Part shown: piece after piece, positions 1 to 7,322 of the stretch
How positions within the stretch are numbered: the first letter of the stretch is position 1
How the letters are laid out: each line of letters begins with the position of its first letter
NCBI GenBank assembly: GCA_905215225.1
Contig: CAJMPM010000001.1
Location: 1-33,296 of the forward strand
Length of the DNA: 33,296 nucleotides
From: an uncultured bacterium
GTDB lineage: Bacteria > Actinomycetota > Coriobacteriia > Coriobacteriales > Coriobacteriaceae
Reading direction: 5' to 3'
Notes under the pieces: generated by a model
What the model saw: only the letters and a program-made list of their open reading frames with translations
Told to the model about the DNA's origin: nothing
The model's database searches: none
Program-made: the position numbers and the translations under genes

Positions 1-515
1 CCCTGCGGAGCCGAGCCGTTGACCTCGAAGAATCCCATGATTGGCTCGGTTGAGATGTTGACCGAGATTCTCCCCTGTTGCCAGACATTGATGCCTTCGA
101 AATTGGCGGAAGTCAGCGAAGCATAGCCGTCTTCCTGCTCCAAACCCACAATCTGCATGTGCGGATGAACGAGACTACCGCCCGAGAGAGGACCCTTGTT
201 CTTGTACATGAGCACGCTTCGATACTGCTGTGAATCGATCATCTGCTGCCAGCAACCCAGGGCAAACCTCATTACATGGTGGAGTTCATCCGACTCATAG
301 GTCACCAGGTCTGCGTCGTGATTGGCCGACTCGATCAATACGGTCTGACGGGTGGCCCGCAAGGTCTTGAACTTATTCTCGAGCCAGATGCAATCGCCAT
401 CGCGCCGGATGATATTGGCGAGTCCCTCGGTATCGCAAAAGGGGCACGCGGTGCCAGGGCGCCGGTTATCGTCGGGCTTGCCGTTCGCCTGCTGAACGTC
501 AAATACCAGCGCCAC
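1..515 (-). CDS. DUF4931 / GalT-like HIT-superfamily protein (3' end cut by window)
   Basis: Reading from a GTG at 513-515 gives an open frame of about 171 codons running off the left edge. An N-terminal CPFC zinc-type motif (ACPFCDTEG) is followed about 100 residues later by a histidine motif, LVHPHMQIVG, as in galactose-1-phosphate uridylyltransferases and DUF4931 proteins of the HIT superfamily. These features suggest a nucleotidyl-transferase or hydrolase fold; the substrate is unknown. The gene starts three bases after the cutC stop, and the end of cutC supplies a CTGGAGGT-like ribosome site, so the two are almost certainly co-transcribed. The family is likely from the motifs and their order; the reaction is not established. 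Confidence 0.8.
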   Translation of the reverse strand, partial: MALVFDVQQANGKPDDNRRPGTACPFCDTEGLANIIRRDGDCIWLENKFKTLRATRQTVLIESANHDADLVTYESDELHHVMRFALGCWQQMIDSQQYRSVLMYKNKGPLSGGSLVHPHMQIVGLEQEDGYASLTSANFEGINVWQQGRISVNISTEPIMGFFEVNGSAPQ

Positions 516-518
516 GGG

Positions 519-1196
519 TTATACCTCCAGCGGCACGATCTTGGTGCCATGGAGCTCGGAGACGCCCAGTGCCGCAGCCACGGTATCGCGGTTGGCCGTG
601 GAAATGCCGCCGCCGGGAAGAATGGTCAGCCGATCGCCCGCATACTCGACAAGACGCGACAGGTGCTCCAGGTTGTCCTCGATCGACGTTCCGGCAGCGC
701 CACCATGTGTCAGGATGCGCGTGATGCCGCAGTCGGCGAGTGTGTCAACGGCATCGAGCTGAGCCTCGAGCGAGAGCTGGTCAAAGGCCATATGGAAGGT
801 GATGTCGATGGGCTCGCGCTTGCACTCCTCGGTCGCGCAGCCCGCAGCCATCACGAGGGCGCCGAGTGTAAGTTCATCGAGCGCCCATCCGCCGGCACAA
901 GGTTTGCAGCAGCCAAAGACCAAGCCGTCGGCGCCGGCGCTCACGGCAAGACCCAAGTCCATCTCCATCATGCGCAGCTCGTCTTGGTTGTAATGAAAGT
1001 CGCCGCCACGCGGGCGAATCATGCACATCACCCGTGCATCGTGCTCGTGGGCATAGTTGACCGTAGCGCTGATAACGCCGGCCGAAGGCGTGGTGCCACC
1101 CACGGCAAGGTTATCGCACAGCTCAATGCGTCCCGCACCCGCCGCAATGGCCGCCGGCACCCGCTCAAAGTTCTCGGCACAAAACTCGTACAGCAT
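519..1196 (-). CDS. cutC: CutC family protein
   Basis: The 225-residue protein is a TIM-barrel CutC homologue. Recognisable pieces are the N-terminal YEFCAEN and RIELCDNL strands, the VMIRPRGGDF-type segment (here CMIRPRGGDFHY), FHMAFD near the middle, and the ILTHGG and ILPGGGI barrel motifs near the C-terminus. Bacterial CutC has been linked to copper handling, but its biochemical role is disputed. The ATG at 1194-1196 was chosen because the family begins at MLYEFCAEN and a purine-rich GGGGGTC lies just upstream; an in-frame ATG at 1235 would add 13 unconserved residues. The DUF4931 gene follows directly. A perfect 19-base inverted repeat lies about 60 bases upstream of the start. Confidence 0.93.
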   Translation of the reverse strand: MLYEFCAENFERVPAAIAAGAGRIELCDNLAVGGTTPSAGVISATVNYAHEHDARVMCMIRPRGGDFHYNQDELRMMEMDLGLAVSAGADGLVFGCCKPCAGGWALDELTLGALVMAAGCATEECKREPIDITFHMAFDQLSLEAQLDAVDTLADCGITRILTHGGAAGTSIEDNLEHLSRLVEYAGDRLTILPGGGISTANRDTVAAALGVSELHGTKIVPLEV

Positions 1197-1254
1197 AGAT
1201 AGACCCCCAGATGACAAACGTTTTCCGATGGGCATTGTCGCACGCCCCCATGAA

Positions 1255-1319
1255 GTTGCGGTGGAATAGGGACTGTTTTGGCCTCTGAGACTCCCATTTA
1301 GTCCCTATTCCACCGCAAC
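1255..1319. repeat. Palindromic element, 19-bp perfect arms (GGGAC-core family)
   Basis: GTTGCGGTGGAATAGGGAC at 1255-1273 is perfectly complementary to 1301-1319, with a 27-base loop. It lies between cutC and the GntR regulator at 1518-2237. The inner end of each arm is GGGAC/GTCCC, the core shared by the other palindromic elements in this window. It has no T-tract and does not look like an ordinary terminator. Confidence 0.85.
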
Positions 1320-1377
1320 ATAAAGGGGGTAGCCGCTGGCATCTGCCACAACGCCGATGTTTTGGCAACGACAGCGA

Positions 1378-1476
1378 AAGCCCGCCAGAGCGAGCAAGGT
1401 GCCTTGAAACGAGGCGGCATTGACCTTCTGGTCATGCCGCCGAAGTTGAAAGGCAGATTGCCGCTCTGGCGGGCTT
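1378..1476 (-). other. Long nested hairpin downstream of GntR regulator
   Basis: A perfect 15-bp outer stem joins 1378-1392 to 1462-1476 (CGCTCTGGCGGGCTT on the plus strand at the right side). Inside it are a TGCCTT/AAGGCA helix and a further 12-bp helix, GGCGGCAT(T)GACC with GGTCATGCCGCC, separated by a TTCT loop and carrying one bulge. The whole folds as a rod of about 100 bases. On the minus strand it is 3' of the regulator and is followed by only a short TTT, so it may be a weak terminator, a structured 3' UTR or a repeat element. Confidence 0.6.
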
Positions 1477-1489
1477 GTAGCGTCGAGCC

Positions 1490-1517
1490 GTTACGCGGTT
1501 TGGTAAAACCGCGTAAC
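1490..1517 (-). terminator. Hairpin abutting the GntR stop codon
   Basis: A perfect 12-bp stem (GTTACGCGGTTT at 1490-1501 with AAACCGCGTAAC at 1506-1517) and a four-base loop begin at the base next to the stop codon of the regulator. No T-tract follows on the minus strand, so terminator function is uncertain. It may instead be a 3'-end stability hairpin. Confidence 0.45.
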
Positions 1518-2237
1518 TTACATCACCATAACGTAGCGCGATCCCACGTAGTACTGCTTACCCATCAGGACCGGCTCGCCATTGGGACCGGTAAAGCTGG
1601 CACGCAGGTTGAGCAGCGGATCGTGCGGAGCAATGCCCAACTCGGCCGCCTGCTCGGTATTGGCACGAACGGCCTCGACCGTGCGGTAGCCAACCGAGAC
1701 AATCGGCGTTCCGCCAACACGCTCGACCTCGGCAAAAATCGACTTGTCCTCAAGATCGGCCGTCAACAGCTCACGGTAGGCGTCAAACGGCACAAAGATG
1801 TTCTCCTCAAAGATGGGCTCGCCGTCGGCTGTACGCACGCGCTTAATATGCAGCAGCAGCGCGTCCTTTTGCAGGCCAAAGAACTCCATCTCGTTTTGAC
1901 GTGCCGGCACAATCTGGCGATCGACCACATGCGCGCCCGCCTTCATGCCATTATCGGCACACAGCGCGGTAAACGTCTGTAGCGTCGAAGCGTGGAACTG
2001 GCGGTTGATGTGCGGCGTGGAGACAAAGGTGCCACGGCCCTGCTGCTTAACCAGGTAGCCATCGGAGCACAGCTCCTCGACGGCGCGGCGCACCGTAATG
2101 CGGCTCACGTCGTACTGCTCGGCTAGCTCAAGCTCGGACGGAATACGCTCCTTGGGTGCATAAACACCTTTCTCGATCGCATCCTTGATTTCATCGTAAA
2201 TCTGCTGGTAAAGCGGTGCATTTTTGGGCGCGGGCAT
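1518..2237 (-). CDS. GntR/HutC-family transcriptional regulator with UTRA domain
   Basis: The protein has 239 residues, the usual length of the HutC subfamily. Residues about 8-75 are the winged helix (LYQQIYDEIKDAIEKG, then PSELELAEQYDVSRITVRRAVEEL and a GRGTFV wing). Residues about 95-235 form a UTRA ligand-binding domain, which in this family senses a sugar phosphate or amino sugar. The sequence GEPVLMGKQYYVGSRYVMVM closes the UTRA fold. The upstream region carries ACGTATATAACGT at 2275-2287. Similar 13-base sites occur before the PTS IIAB gene and the EamA gene, so this protein is a candidate regulator of that locus and of itself. The ligand is unknown. Confidence 0.92.
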   Translation of the reverse strand: MPAPKNAPLYQQIYDEIKDAIEKGVYAPKERIPSELELAEQYDVSRITVRRAVEELCSDGYLVKQQGRGTFVSTPHINRQFHASTLQTFTALCADNGMKAGAHVVDRQIVPARQNEMEFFGLQKDALLLHIKRVRTADGEPIFEENIFVPFDAYRELLTADLEDKSIFAEVERVGGTPIVSVGYRTVEAVRANTEQAAELGIAPHDPLLNLRASFTGPNGEPVLMGKQYYVGSRYVMVM

Positions 2238-2274
2238 ATCTGATCACTCTTATCGAAATATCGAAATAACTAAT

Positions 2275-2287
2275 ACGTATATAACGT
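2275..2287. promoter_or_regulatory. Candidate GntR operator ACGT-N5-ACGT
   Basis: ACGTATATAACGT lies about 40 bases upstream of the GntR start. It matches ACGTCTTATACGT at 8279-8291 and, with one base off, ACGTTATAGTCGT at 9551-9563. The placement suits autoregulation; binding is inferred. Confidence 0.5.
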
Positions 2288-2330
2288 CTAGTTTCATGTT
2301 ACCTCATAATGATAAAACGATACACCCTCC

Positions 2331-2373
2331 CTACCAAAAAGCGACAGCTTCATTTTGGTAGGTTTTATCTGGG
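2331..2373 (-). repeat. Copy of the dispersed GGGACAGG palindromic element (diverged)
   Basis: CTACCAAAA (2331-2339) pairs with TTTTGGTAG (2353-2361), and the element continues with GTTTTATCTGGG. It is the most diverged of four copies, having GCGACAGC where the others have GGGACAGG. The other copies are at 3639-3683, 4315-4360 and 11633-11667. Confidence 0.8.
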
Positions 2374-2381
2374 AAAACGAA

Positions 2382-2415
2382 AGCCCCTCGAAAGCAGCGA
2401 GGCTTTCGAGGGGCT
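2382..2415 (-). terminator. Intrinsic terminator of the YitT gene
   Basis: AGCCCCTCGAAAGC (2382-2395) pairs perfectly with 2402-2415 over a six-base loop. Read on the minus strand it is followed by TTCGTTTT. It lies about 40 bases after the stop of the YitT gene. Confidence 0.75.
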
Positions 2416-2456
2416 CATACGGAAGGGTTGCGCCAGGCCGGCAAAATGCCAATACC

Positions 2457-3464
2457 CTACCTGCCGTCGTCCTGCTGCAGGCTGTCCTGTTCGCTGAGGC
2501 GCGCCTGCCTGCTGGCCATGCGCGCGGGCTTGTCGGGATCAGGTACGGCCGTGGGCATGGGCTCGTCGACATGACCGCCCCACCAGCCGCCCACAAAGTT
2601 GAGCGTGTGGAACACGTTGATCACGGCGCCGGGATCAATGTCGCACACCAGCTTGATAATGTCCTGACTCTCGTAGGTCGAGACAACGGTGTTCAGCAGG
2701 TACATCTTTTCGCGGCTGTATCCGCCGACGACCTCGGCGCAGCTAATGCCGTGCTGAAAATGGTTTACGTAGGCAGTCATGACCTCGTCTGCCTTGCGCG
2801 TCGTGATCTGCAGCGTCACGCGGTCGTAGCGACGATAGAAACTGTCGATGGTCTTGGTCGAAATAAACTGGAACACGATGGAGTACGCCGCATTGTCCCA
2901 GCCAAACATAAAGCCAAAGATCGCCAGGATAAAGCAGTTGAAACCAAAGATGACGCCCCAGATGGTCTTGCCCGTGTGGTTGGAGACCCATAACGCGATA
3001 AAGTCGGTGCCGCCGGTGGATGCGCCGGACTTAAGCGCAATGGCAGCGCCCAGACCCGAGACCACGCCGCCAAAAATGATGAGCATAATCTTGTCGCCCA
3101 AAAATGGAGCGAAGTGAAAGACGTTGAGGAACAGCGACGAGAGCACGACCTGCATCATCGAGAAGATGACGAAGCGCTTGCTAATGCCGCTCCAGCATAG
3201 GAGCGCCACGGGGATGTTAAGCGCAAGCATACCGAGCGAGATGTCGATGTGAACGCCGCCGAGCGAGGTAACGCGATCGAGCAGGACCGCGACGCCGGTG
3301 AGACCGCTCGGAAGCAGGTCGGCGGGCTGAATGAACGCCTGGATCAGGAATGTCTGGAGAACGGCGGAAATCGTGACCGCCACGGCAGTAATAGCGCGGC
3401 GAACGATGGTGAGGCGGCCGAGCACGAGCACGCGGTCCGTGAGCTGATCGATGGCGTTCGCCAC
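2457..3464 (-). CDS. YitT family membrane protein (DUF161 + DUF2179)
   Basis: The 335-residue protein starts at a GTG preceded by AAAGGAG at good spacing. The N-terminal two thirds hold five or six hydrophobic segments with the family signatures FIQPADLLPSGLTGVAVLLD, GAAIALKSGASTGGTDFIAL and an IISKTIDSFY-like stretch (FISTKTIDSFYRRYD). A soluble C-terminal DUF2179 domain follows (about residues 215-290, ITTRKADEVMTAYVNHF and GGYSREKMYLLNTVVS). The last 40 residues are polar and not conserved in appearance. YitT proteins are integral membrane proteins of poorly defined transport function. The gene stands alone with its own terminator. Confidence 0.92.
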   Translation of the reverse strand: MANAIDQLTDRVLVLGRLTIVRRAITAVAVTISAVLQTFLIQAFIQPADLLPSGLTGVAVLLDRVTSLGGVHIDISLGMLALNIPVALLCWSGISKRFVIFSMMQVVLSSLFLNVFHFAPFLGDKIMLIIFGGVVSGLGAAIALKSGASTGGTDFIALWVSNHTGKTIWGVIFGFNCFILAIFGFMFGWDNAAYSIVFQFISTKTIDSFYRRYDRVTLQITTRKADEVMTAYVNHFQHGISCAEVVGGYSREKMYLLNTVVSTYESQDIIKLVCDIDPGAVINVFHTLNFVGGWWGGHVDEPMPTAVPDPDKPARMASRQARLSEQDSLQQDDGR

Positions 3465-3590
3465 GGAGGCTCCTTTCGAAGGCAGATCTAGTTGTGAGGC
3501 ATGCCCGCGATTGTAGCATGGAGCGTGCGGGAGCGCTTCAATTCACCCTCCCTCGACAACCATCAGAAGGACCGTGAGGCCGCCCAAAAG

Positions 3591-3625
3591 AAAAACGCCG
3601 TGAAGAGAGCGGTCCCTTCACGGCG
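3591..3625 (-). terminator. Intrinsic terminator of the HAD gene
   Basis: CGCCGTGAAG (3596-3605) pairs with CTTCACGGCG (3616-3625). On the minus strand it is followed by TTTTTC. It lies about 45 bases past the HAD stop codon, just beyond the palindromic element at 3639-3683. Confidence 0.8.
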
Positions 3626-3638
3626 AATTCGGCATTTG

Positions 3639-3683
3639 CCCAGATAAAACCTGCCAAAATAAACCTGTCCCTAAATGGCAGGT
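3639..3683 (+). repeat. GGGACAGG palindromic element overlapping the HAD gene end
   Basis: The copy reads CCCAGATAAAACCTGCC, then AAAATAAACCTGTCCC, then TAAATGGCAGGT. Its ACCTGCCA and TGGCAGGT arms are complementary. The last codons and the TAG stop (3671-3673) of the HAD phosphatase lie inside the right arm. Confidence 0.85.
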
Positions 3684-4300
3684 AGGATGTCGGTCAGGTT
3701 GTCGATGACGACGTCGGCGGCGGACTGGTCCAGGTTGACGCCTTCGTGCGGGCGCAGCGCCAGGACGCGGGCGCCGGAGCGCTTGCCGGCCTCGATACCC
3801 AAAGGCGAGTCCTCGATAACCAGGCACTCGGTAGGCTCCACCCCCAACGCCTCCATGGCACGCAGGTAGATCTCGGGATCGGGCTTAAACGCACTGCACT
3901 CGTGACCGCTGATGGTGTAGTCCAGCACGTCGGCGATGCCGGCAATCTCCACCAGCTCGTCGATGAGCTCGCGATAGGACGAGCTCGCGATGGCGCACTT
4001 CACGCCGCGCTCGTGCAGCTCACGCATCACCGGCTCCGTCTGCTCGTTGAGCAGCTCGGCATACGGAACGGGATGGTCCGGGCTGTAGACCTGCTTGTAC
4101 TCCACGCGCAGGCGCTCGCGCAGCTCAACATCGTCGGGCACCAGCGCCTCCCAAATGGCGGGCTCGTTAGACCCCGAAAGATCGGGAATCTCGTCAAAGT
4201 GGAACCCCTTCTCTTCCATAAACGCCACGCGGCGACGGTTGTAGAACCACTCGGTATCGACCAGCACGCCGTCCATGTCAAACAGCACTGCCTTGATCAT
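3671..4300 (-). CDS. HAD-family phosphatase, beta-phosphoglucomutase-like (subfamily IA)
   Basis: The 209-residue protein has the HAD motifs in order: motif I FDMDGVLVDTE (residues 7-17, with Asp8 and Asp10 as nucleophile and acid/base), motif II CAIASSSYREL, Lys in the AFKPDPEIYLRA segment, and motif IV VIEDSPLGIEAGKRSGA. A helical cap lies between motifs I and II, as in subfamily IA. The ATG at 4298-4300 was chosen because GGAGGAG lies six bases upstream; an ATG two codons earlier is too close to that site. Two copies of a palindromic element in opposite orientation flank the gene, and one supplies its stop codon. It may act on a sugar phosphate linked to the PTS locus upstream, but that is only proximity. 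Confidence 0.93.
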   Translation of the reverse strand: MIKAVLFDMDGVLVDTEWFYNRRRVAFMEEKGFHFDEIPDLSGSNEPAIWEALVPDDVELRERLRVEYKQVYSPDHPVPYAELLNEQTEPVMRELHERGVKCAIASSSYRELIDELVEIAGIADVLDYTISGHECSAFKPDPEIYLRAMEALGVEPTECLVIEDSPLGIEAGKRSGARVLALRPHEGVNLDQSAADVVIDNLTDILPAI

Positions 4301-4314
4301 ACGCATCTCCTCCC

Positions 4315-4360
4315 ACCTGCCAAAAAGGGACAGGTTTATTTTGGTAGGTTTTATCTGAGG
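4315..4360 (-). repeat. GGGACAGG palindromic element upstream of the HAD gene
   Basis: ACCTGCCAAAAAGGGACAGG followed by TTTATTTTGGTAGGT and TTTATCTGAGG. It is in the opposite orientation to the copy at 3639-3683, and the ribosome-binding site of the HAD gene starts right after it on the minus strand. Confidence 0.85.
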
Positions 4361-4393
4361 TTTTGTGGCGCGAGGGATACGCCCTCCCCAGAG

Positions 4394-4430
4394 CAAAAAA
4401 AGGGGACGGGGCGCAAACCCCATCCCCTTT
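4394..4430 (-). terminator. Intrinsic terminator of the PTS operon / SIS gene
   Basis: AAAGGGGACGGGG (4399-4411) pairs with CCCCATCCCCTTT (4418-4430) around a CGCAAA loop. On the minus strand a run of T residues follows directly. It ends the IIAB-IIC-IID-SIS transcript. Confidence 0.85.
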
Positions 4431-4461
4431 CAATCAACCCGTAAGGTTTACTTACTTGTGA

Positions 4462-5445
4462 TTAGTAGGAAAGCTTCCACATGTAGCGACGCATGGTCAG
4501 CGGGTGCTGGCGGGCCTCGGCGATCTGGTTGCCGTACTCACGCATAACGGCGAGGTGCAGCAGCGGGTTGAAGTAGGTGACAACGCTCGCGGGCACGGCG
4601 TCAGCCAGGCCGTAGTCCTTGGAGTCGATCAGAGCGACCTTGGCGCCCATGCGCTTAAGGAAGGTGAGGGCGCGGGCGTCCATCGGACGGGTAGCGCCAT
4701 CGGACATGAAGAAGACGTAGGGCTTACCCTCGGTGGAAACCTCGAACGGGCCGTGGAAGTACTCGCCGGTGTTGTAGGCGGCGGCGTCGATCCACTGCAT
4801 CTCGGTGAACAGGAAGGCGGCGTGAGAATAAGCCATCTTCTCGGAGGCACCGGAAGCCATGAAGTAGATCATCTTGTCATCCTTGAAGTCCTCGGCGAAC
4901 TTCTTGGCGAGCTTCTTGCAGGACTGAGCGGCGTTCTCGCAGAGCTCGAAGACGTTGGTGAGGCCGGTGATCATGTCCTCGTAGTGGTCATAGCCCTCGG
5001 TCTGCTGAAGGATCTCGAGAGCAAGAGCGATAGCATAGCCGGGCTTCTCGCACTTGGCAGCGTAGTTGGCGTGGAAGCCGTGAACGATGACGTGGTCGGC
5101 GTCGACGGTCAGAGCGGAGCCAGCCTTGTTGGTGAGGGAGACGACCGGGCAGTTGTGCTTCTTGGCGGTCTTGTTGGCCTCGACGGTCTCGGGCGTGGAG
5201 CCACCGAGGGAGCAGGTGATCACGAAGGTGTGCTCGTTGACCCAGGAAGGCGTGTCGTAGTTGAACTCGTTAGCGGTGAAGATCTGAACGTTCAGCTTGT
5301 CCGTGTTGTTGGCCAGGAAGTACTTGGCGGGATACAGGTCGGACATGGAAGCGCCGCAGCCGACGAAGGCGACGCTGTGGATCTCGTGGTTGGACAGGAC
5401 GTCAGCGACGATCTGCTTAGGGAGGTTAAGGTCGATCTCGTACAT
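4462..5445 (-). CDS. SIS-domain sugar-phosphate enzyme, FrlB/Gfr-type deglycase-like
   Basis: The 327-residue protein has two SIS domains. The first begins HSVAFVGCGASMSDLYPAKY (about residues 23-42) and carries a phosphate-binding serine stretch, TCSLGGSTPETVEA. The second carries the active-site signature TGEYFHGPFEV, and the protein ends RRYMWKLSY, like FrlB-type fructoselysine-6-phosphate deglycases (RRY...EY). In that family the enzyme splits a phosphorylated Amadori compound into glucose-6-phosphate and an amine. The gene is last in the PTS operon, the expected place for an enzyme acting on the PTS product. The start at 5445 was chosen because AAAGGA lies nine bases upstream. The substrate is inferred; a different amino-sugar phosphate is possible. 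Confidence 0.88.
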   Translation of the reverse strand: MYEIDLNLPKQIVADVLSNHEIHSVAFVGCGASMSDLYPAKYFLANNTDKLNVQIFTANEFNYDTPSWVNEHTFVITCSLGGSTPETVEANKTAKKHNCPVVSLTNKAGSALTVDADHVIVHGFHANYAAKCEKPGYAIALALEILQQTEGYDHYEDMITGLTNVFELCENAAQSCKKLAKKFAEDFKDDKMIYFMASGASEKMAYSHAAFLFTEMQWIDAAAYNTGEYFHGPFEVSTEGKPYVFFMSDGATRPMDARALTFLKRMGAKVALIDSKDYGLADAVPASVVTYFNPLLHLAVMREYGNQIAEARQHPLTMRRYMWKLSY

Positions 5446-5539
5446 CTGACACATTCCTTTCGATTTTTGCGGCGCCACATTGCCGGGCGCTCGCAGGGTT
5501 ACCGTGGTTTGGACCGAGTCGCCGGCCCGTTGAGGATGC

Positions 5540-5562
5540 GACAAAGGAACTGTCCCTTTGTC
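5540..5562. repeat. Short palindromic element (GGGAC-core family)
   Basis: GACAAAGG (5540-5547) and CCTTTGTC (5555-5562) form a stem around AACTGTC; read on the minus strand the centre is GGGACAG. It lies in the 199-base gap between IID and the SIS gene. Confidence 0.7.
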
Positions 5563-5579
5563 ACATTTTGGGGATGGAC

Positions 5580-5610
5580 GCCTGCCTGGGGTATGGGATG
5601 CCAGGCAGGC
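5580..5610 (-). other. Intercistronic hairpin between IID and SIS genes
   Basis: GCCTGCCTGG (5580-5589) pairs with CCAGGCAGGC (5601-5610) over an 11-base loop. There is no T-tract, so it may be an mRNA-stabilising or attenuating hairpin that sets the SIS enzyme level apart from the transporter genes. Confidence 0.5.
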
Positions 5611-5644
5611 CCCCGGGGGAAAGCGGTTAGGCGCTTAGTCGCGA

Positions 5645-6478
5645 CTAGGCCAGGATGCCGGCCGCGGAGAGGGCGATGCCGCCCACAATGGCGATCACGA
5701 GAAGCCAACCGGTGTTGACGTTCTTCTTGATGAGCCAGTACATAAGGCCGGTGAGGCCGAGGGAGATCATCTGGGGCATCATGCCGTCCAGGATGTCCTG
5801 AATCACGACGGTGCCCTCAGCGAACTGCAGCGGGGTGGTGGCGCCGATCAGCGTGGCGATCATGCCGCCCACGGACATAAGACCCACGATGCCGCAGACA
5901 TACATGAGCTTCTCCATGAGGTCGCCGCCCTGAAGCTTGCTCAGGTACTCGTGGCCGCCCTGATAGCCCATCTTGGCTGCGAACCAAGTGATCAGCACAG
6001 AGGGGACGATGGAGATGAGCATGGCCAGGATCGGGCCCATGATGGAGCCCTGCTGAGCCAGCTGAACGCCCAGGCCAAAGGCGATAACGCGGATGGTGCC
6101 CTGGAAGAAGGAGTCACCGATGCCGGAAAGCGGACCCATGAGGGAGGTCTTGACCGCGTTGATCGAATCGGGATCGAAGTTCTCGGGATCCTTGGCGTAC
6201 TCCTCCTCCATGGAGGCGGCGAGGCCCAGGATGAAAGCGCTCGTCTGCGGGGTGCAGTTGTAGAACGCCATGTGACGGTGGTAAGCCTCTTTCTTAGCAG
6301 CGAGCTGCTTGGGGTCGGACTCATCCGGATAGAGGCGATCGAGCGTGGGAACCATGCCGTAGAGGAAGCCCATGTTCATCTGACGCTCGTAGTTCCAAGA
6401 GGCCTGGATGGCCCAGGAGCGCCAGAAGAACTGGCTGACCTTCTTGTTCAGGGACACGTCCTTGGTTGCGGTTGCCAT
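5645..6478 (-). CDS. PTS mannose/fructose/sorbose family transporter subunit IID
   Basis: The 277-residue protein is a typical EIID: KVSQFFWRSWAIQASWNYERQMNMGFLYGM at the N-terminus, the family signature SLMGPLSGIGDSFFQGTIRVIAFGLG in the middle, and several C-terminal membrane segments ending in LLVIAIVGGIALSAAGILA. With IIC it forms the membrane channel that carries the sugar while IIB phosphorylates it. The ATG at 6476-6478 has AGGAGG nine bases upstream. The gene starts 13 bases after the IIC stop, and a hairpin-containing gap separates it from the SIS gene. Confidence 0.95.
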   Translation of the reverse strand: MATATKDVSLNKKVSQFFWRSWAIQASWNYERQMNMGFLYGMVPTLDRLYPDESDPKQLAAKKEAYHRHMAFYNCTPQTSAFILGLAASMEEEYAKDPENFDPDSINAVKTSLMGPLSGIGDSFFQGTIRVIAFGLGVQLAQQGSIMGPILAMLISIVPSVLITWFAAKMGYQGGHEYLSKLQGGDLMEKLMYVCGIVGLMSVGGMIATLIGATTPLQFAEGTVVIQDILDGMMPQMISLGLTGLMYWLIKKNVNTGWLLVIAIVGGIALSAAGILA

Positions 6479-6491
6479 AGTGTGTTCCTCC

Positions 6492-7286
6492 TTAGTCTTC
6501 GTCGTCTTCGAGCGGATCGTAGTCGGAATCGACACCGGCGGCTGCATGGGAACCGTTGAACTTGAAGCCCATGAAGACGACAGCCAGGCACACACCGATC
6601 AGAGCGACCGCGATGACGGACAGGTTGAGGTAAGCGGCGAGCAGGAAACCGATGAACAGGAACGGAGTCATACCCTTCTTGATCATCATGGTGAGCAGCA
6701 GGGCCAAGCCGTAGGCGGTCATGATCTTGGTCGAAACGTTAAGACCAGTGGACAGCCACTCGGGAACCATGTTGACGATGGCCTGAACCAGGTCGGTGCC
6801 AACAAAGACGGCGAGGAAGATCGGCAGGAAGTACATGACGGCGTACAGACCGGAGCCGGCGCAGATGTGCATACGGTAGGCGGTCTTGAACTTTCCGTTA
6901 TCAATCGCGCTATCTGCCACATGGGTAAGGGCGGCGATGATGGAACGGAACACGATGCCGAGGAGCTGACCCAGGACGGCGACCGGGATGGCGATCGTCA
7001 TGGCGGTCTCGGCAGAAGCATCGGTCAGGCACGCAAAGGCAGCGGCCACGATGCCGCCCAGGACCATATCGGGCGGAACGGCGGCGCCGACCTGCACCAG
7101 GCCCATGGACACGAGCTCGACGGCGGCACCGACGGCAAGGCCGGTGGGCACATCGCCCAGCAGCAGACCGACGAGCGTAGCGCCAACGAGGGGCTGCTCG
7201 AAGTTAAGACGACCGAGCAGGCGGGAGTCCCACATGCAGAACACGCCGACGAGGCCGACGAGCACCGCACTGATGAACGTATTCAT
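6492..7286 (-). CDS. PTS mannose/fructose/sorbose family transporter subunit IIC
   Basis: The protein has 264 residues and is almost entirely hydrophobic. It matches EIIC of the mannose family: QPLVGATLVGLLLGDVPTGLAVGAAVELVSMG near residues 31-62, GAAVPPDMVLGGIVAAAFA, and IPVAVLGQLLGI. The C-terminal 20 residues are an acidic cytoplasmic tail, ending DPLEDDED. The start is preceded by AAAGGAG. It lies 36 bases downstream of IIAB and directly before IID, which is the standard order of these operons. Confidence 0.95.
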   Translation of the reverse strand: MNTFISAVLVGLVGVFCMWDSRLLGRLNFEQPLVGATLVGLLLGDVPTGLAVGAAVELVSMGLVQVGAAVPPDMVLGGIVAAAFACLTDASAETAMTIAIPVAVLGQLLGIVFRSIIAALTHVADSAIDNGKFKTAYRMHICAGSGLYAVMYFLPIFLAVFVGTDLVQAIVNMVPEWLSTGLNVSTKIMTAYGLALLLTMMIKKGMTPFLFIGFLLAAYLNLSVIAVALIGVCLAVVFMGFKFNGSHAAAGVDSDYDPLEDDED

Positions 7287-7322
7287 ACCCTTCTCCTTTC
7301 AGTCAGGCAAAAGCCTGGTTGA

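Noticed and set aside
4301..4423. An N-terminal extension of the HAD protein reading through the palindromic element
   Set aside because: The family start and a GGAGGAG site are at 4300. A similar peptide (IKPTK..LSLFGR) arises in the 2331-2373 copy simply because the repeat is the same DNA.
4504..5718. A 404-codon plus-strand frame opposite the first SIS gene
   Set aside because: Shadow of the SIS gene, with Gly/Val/Leu-rich low-complexity translation.
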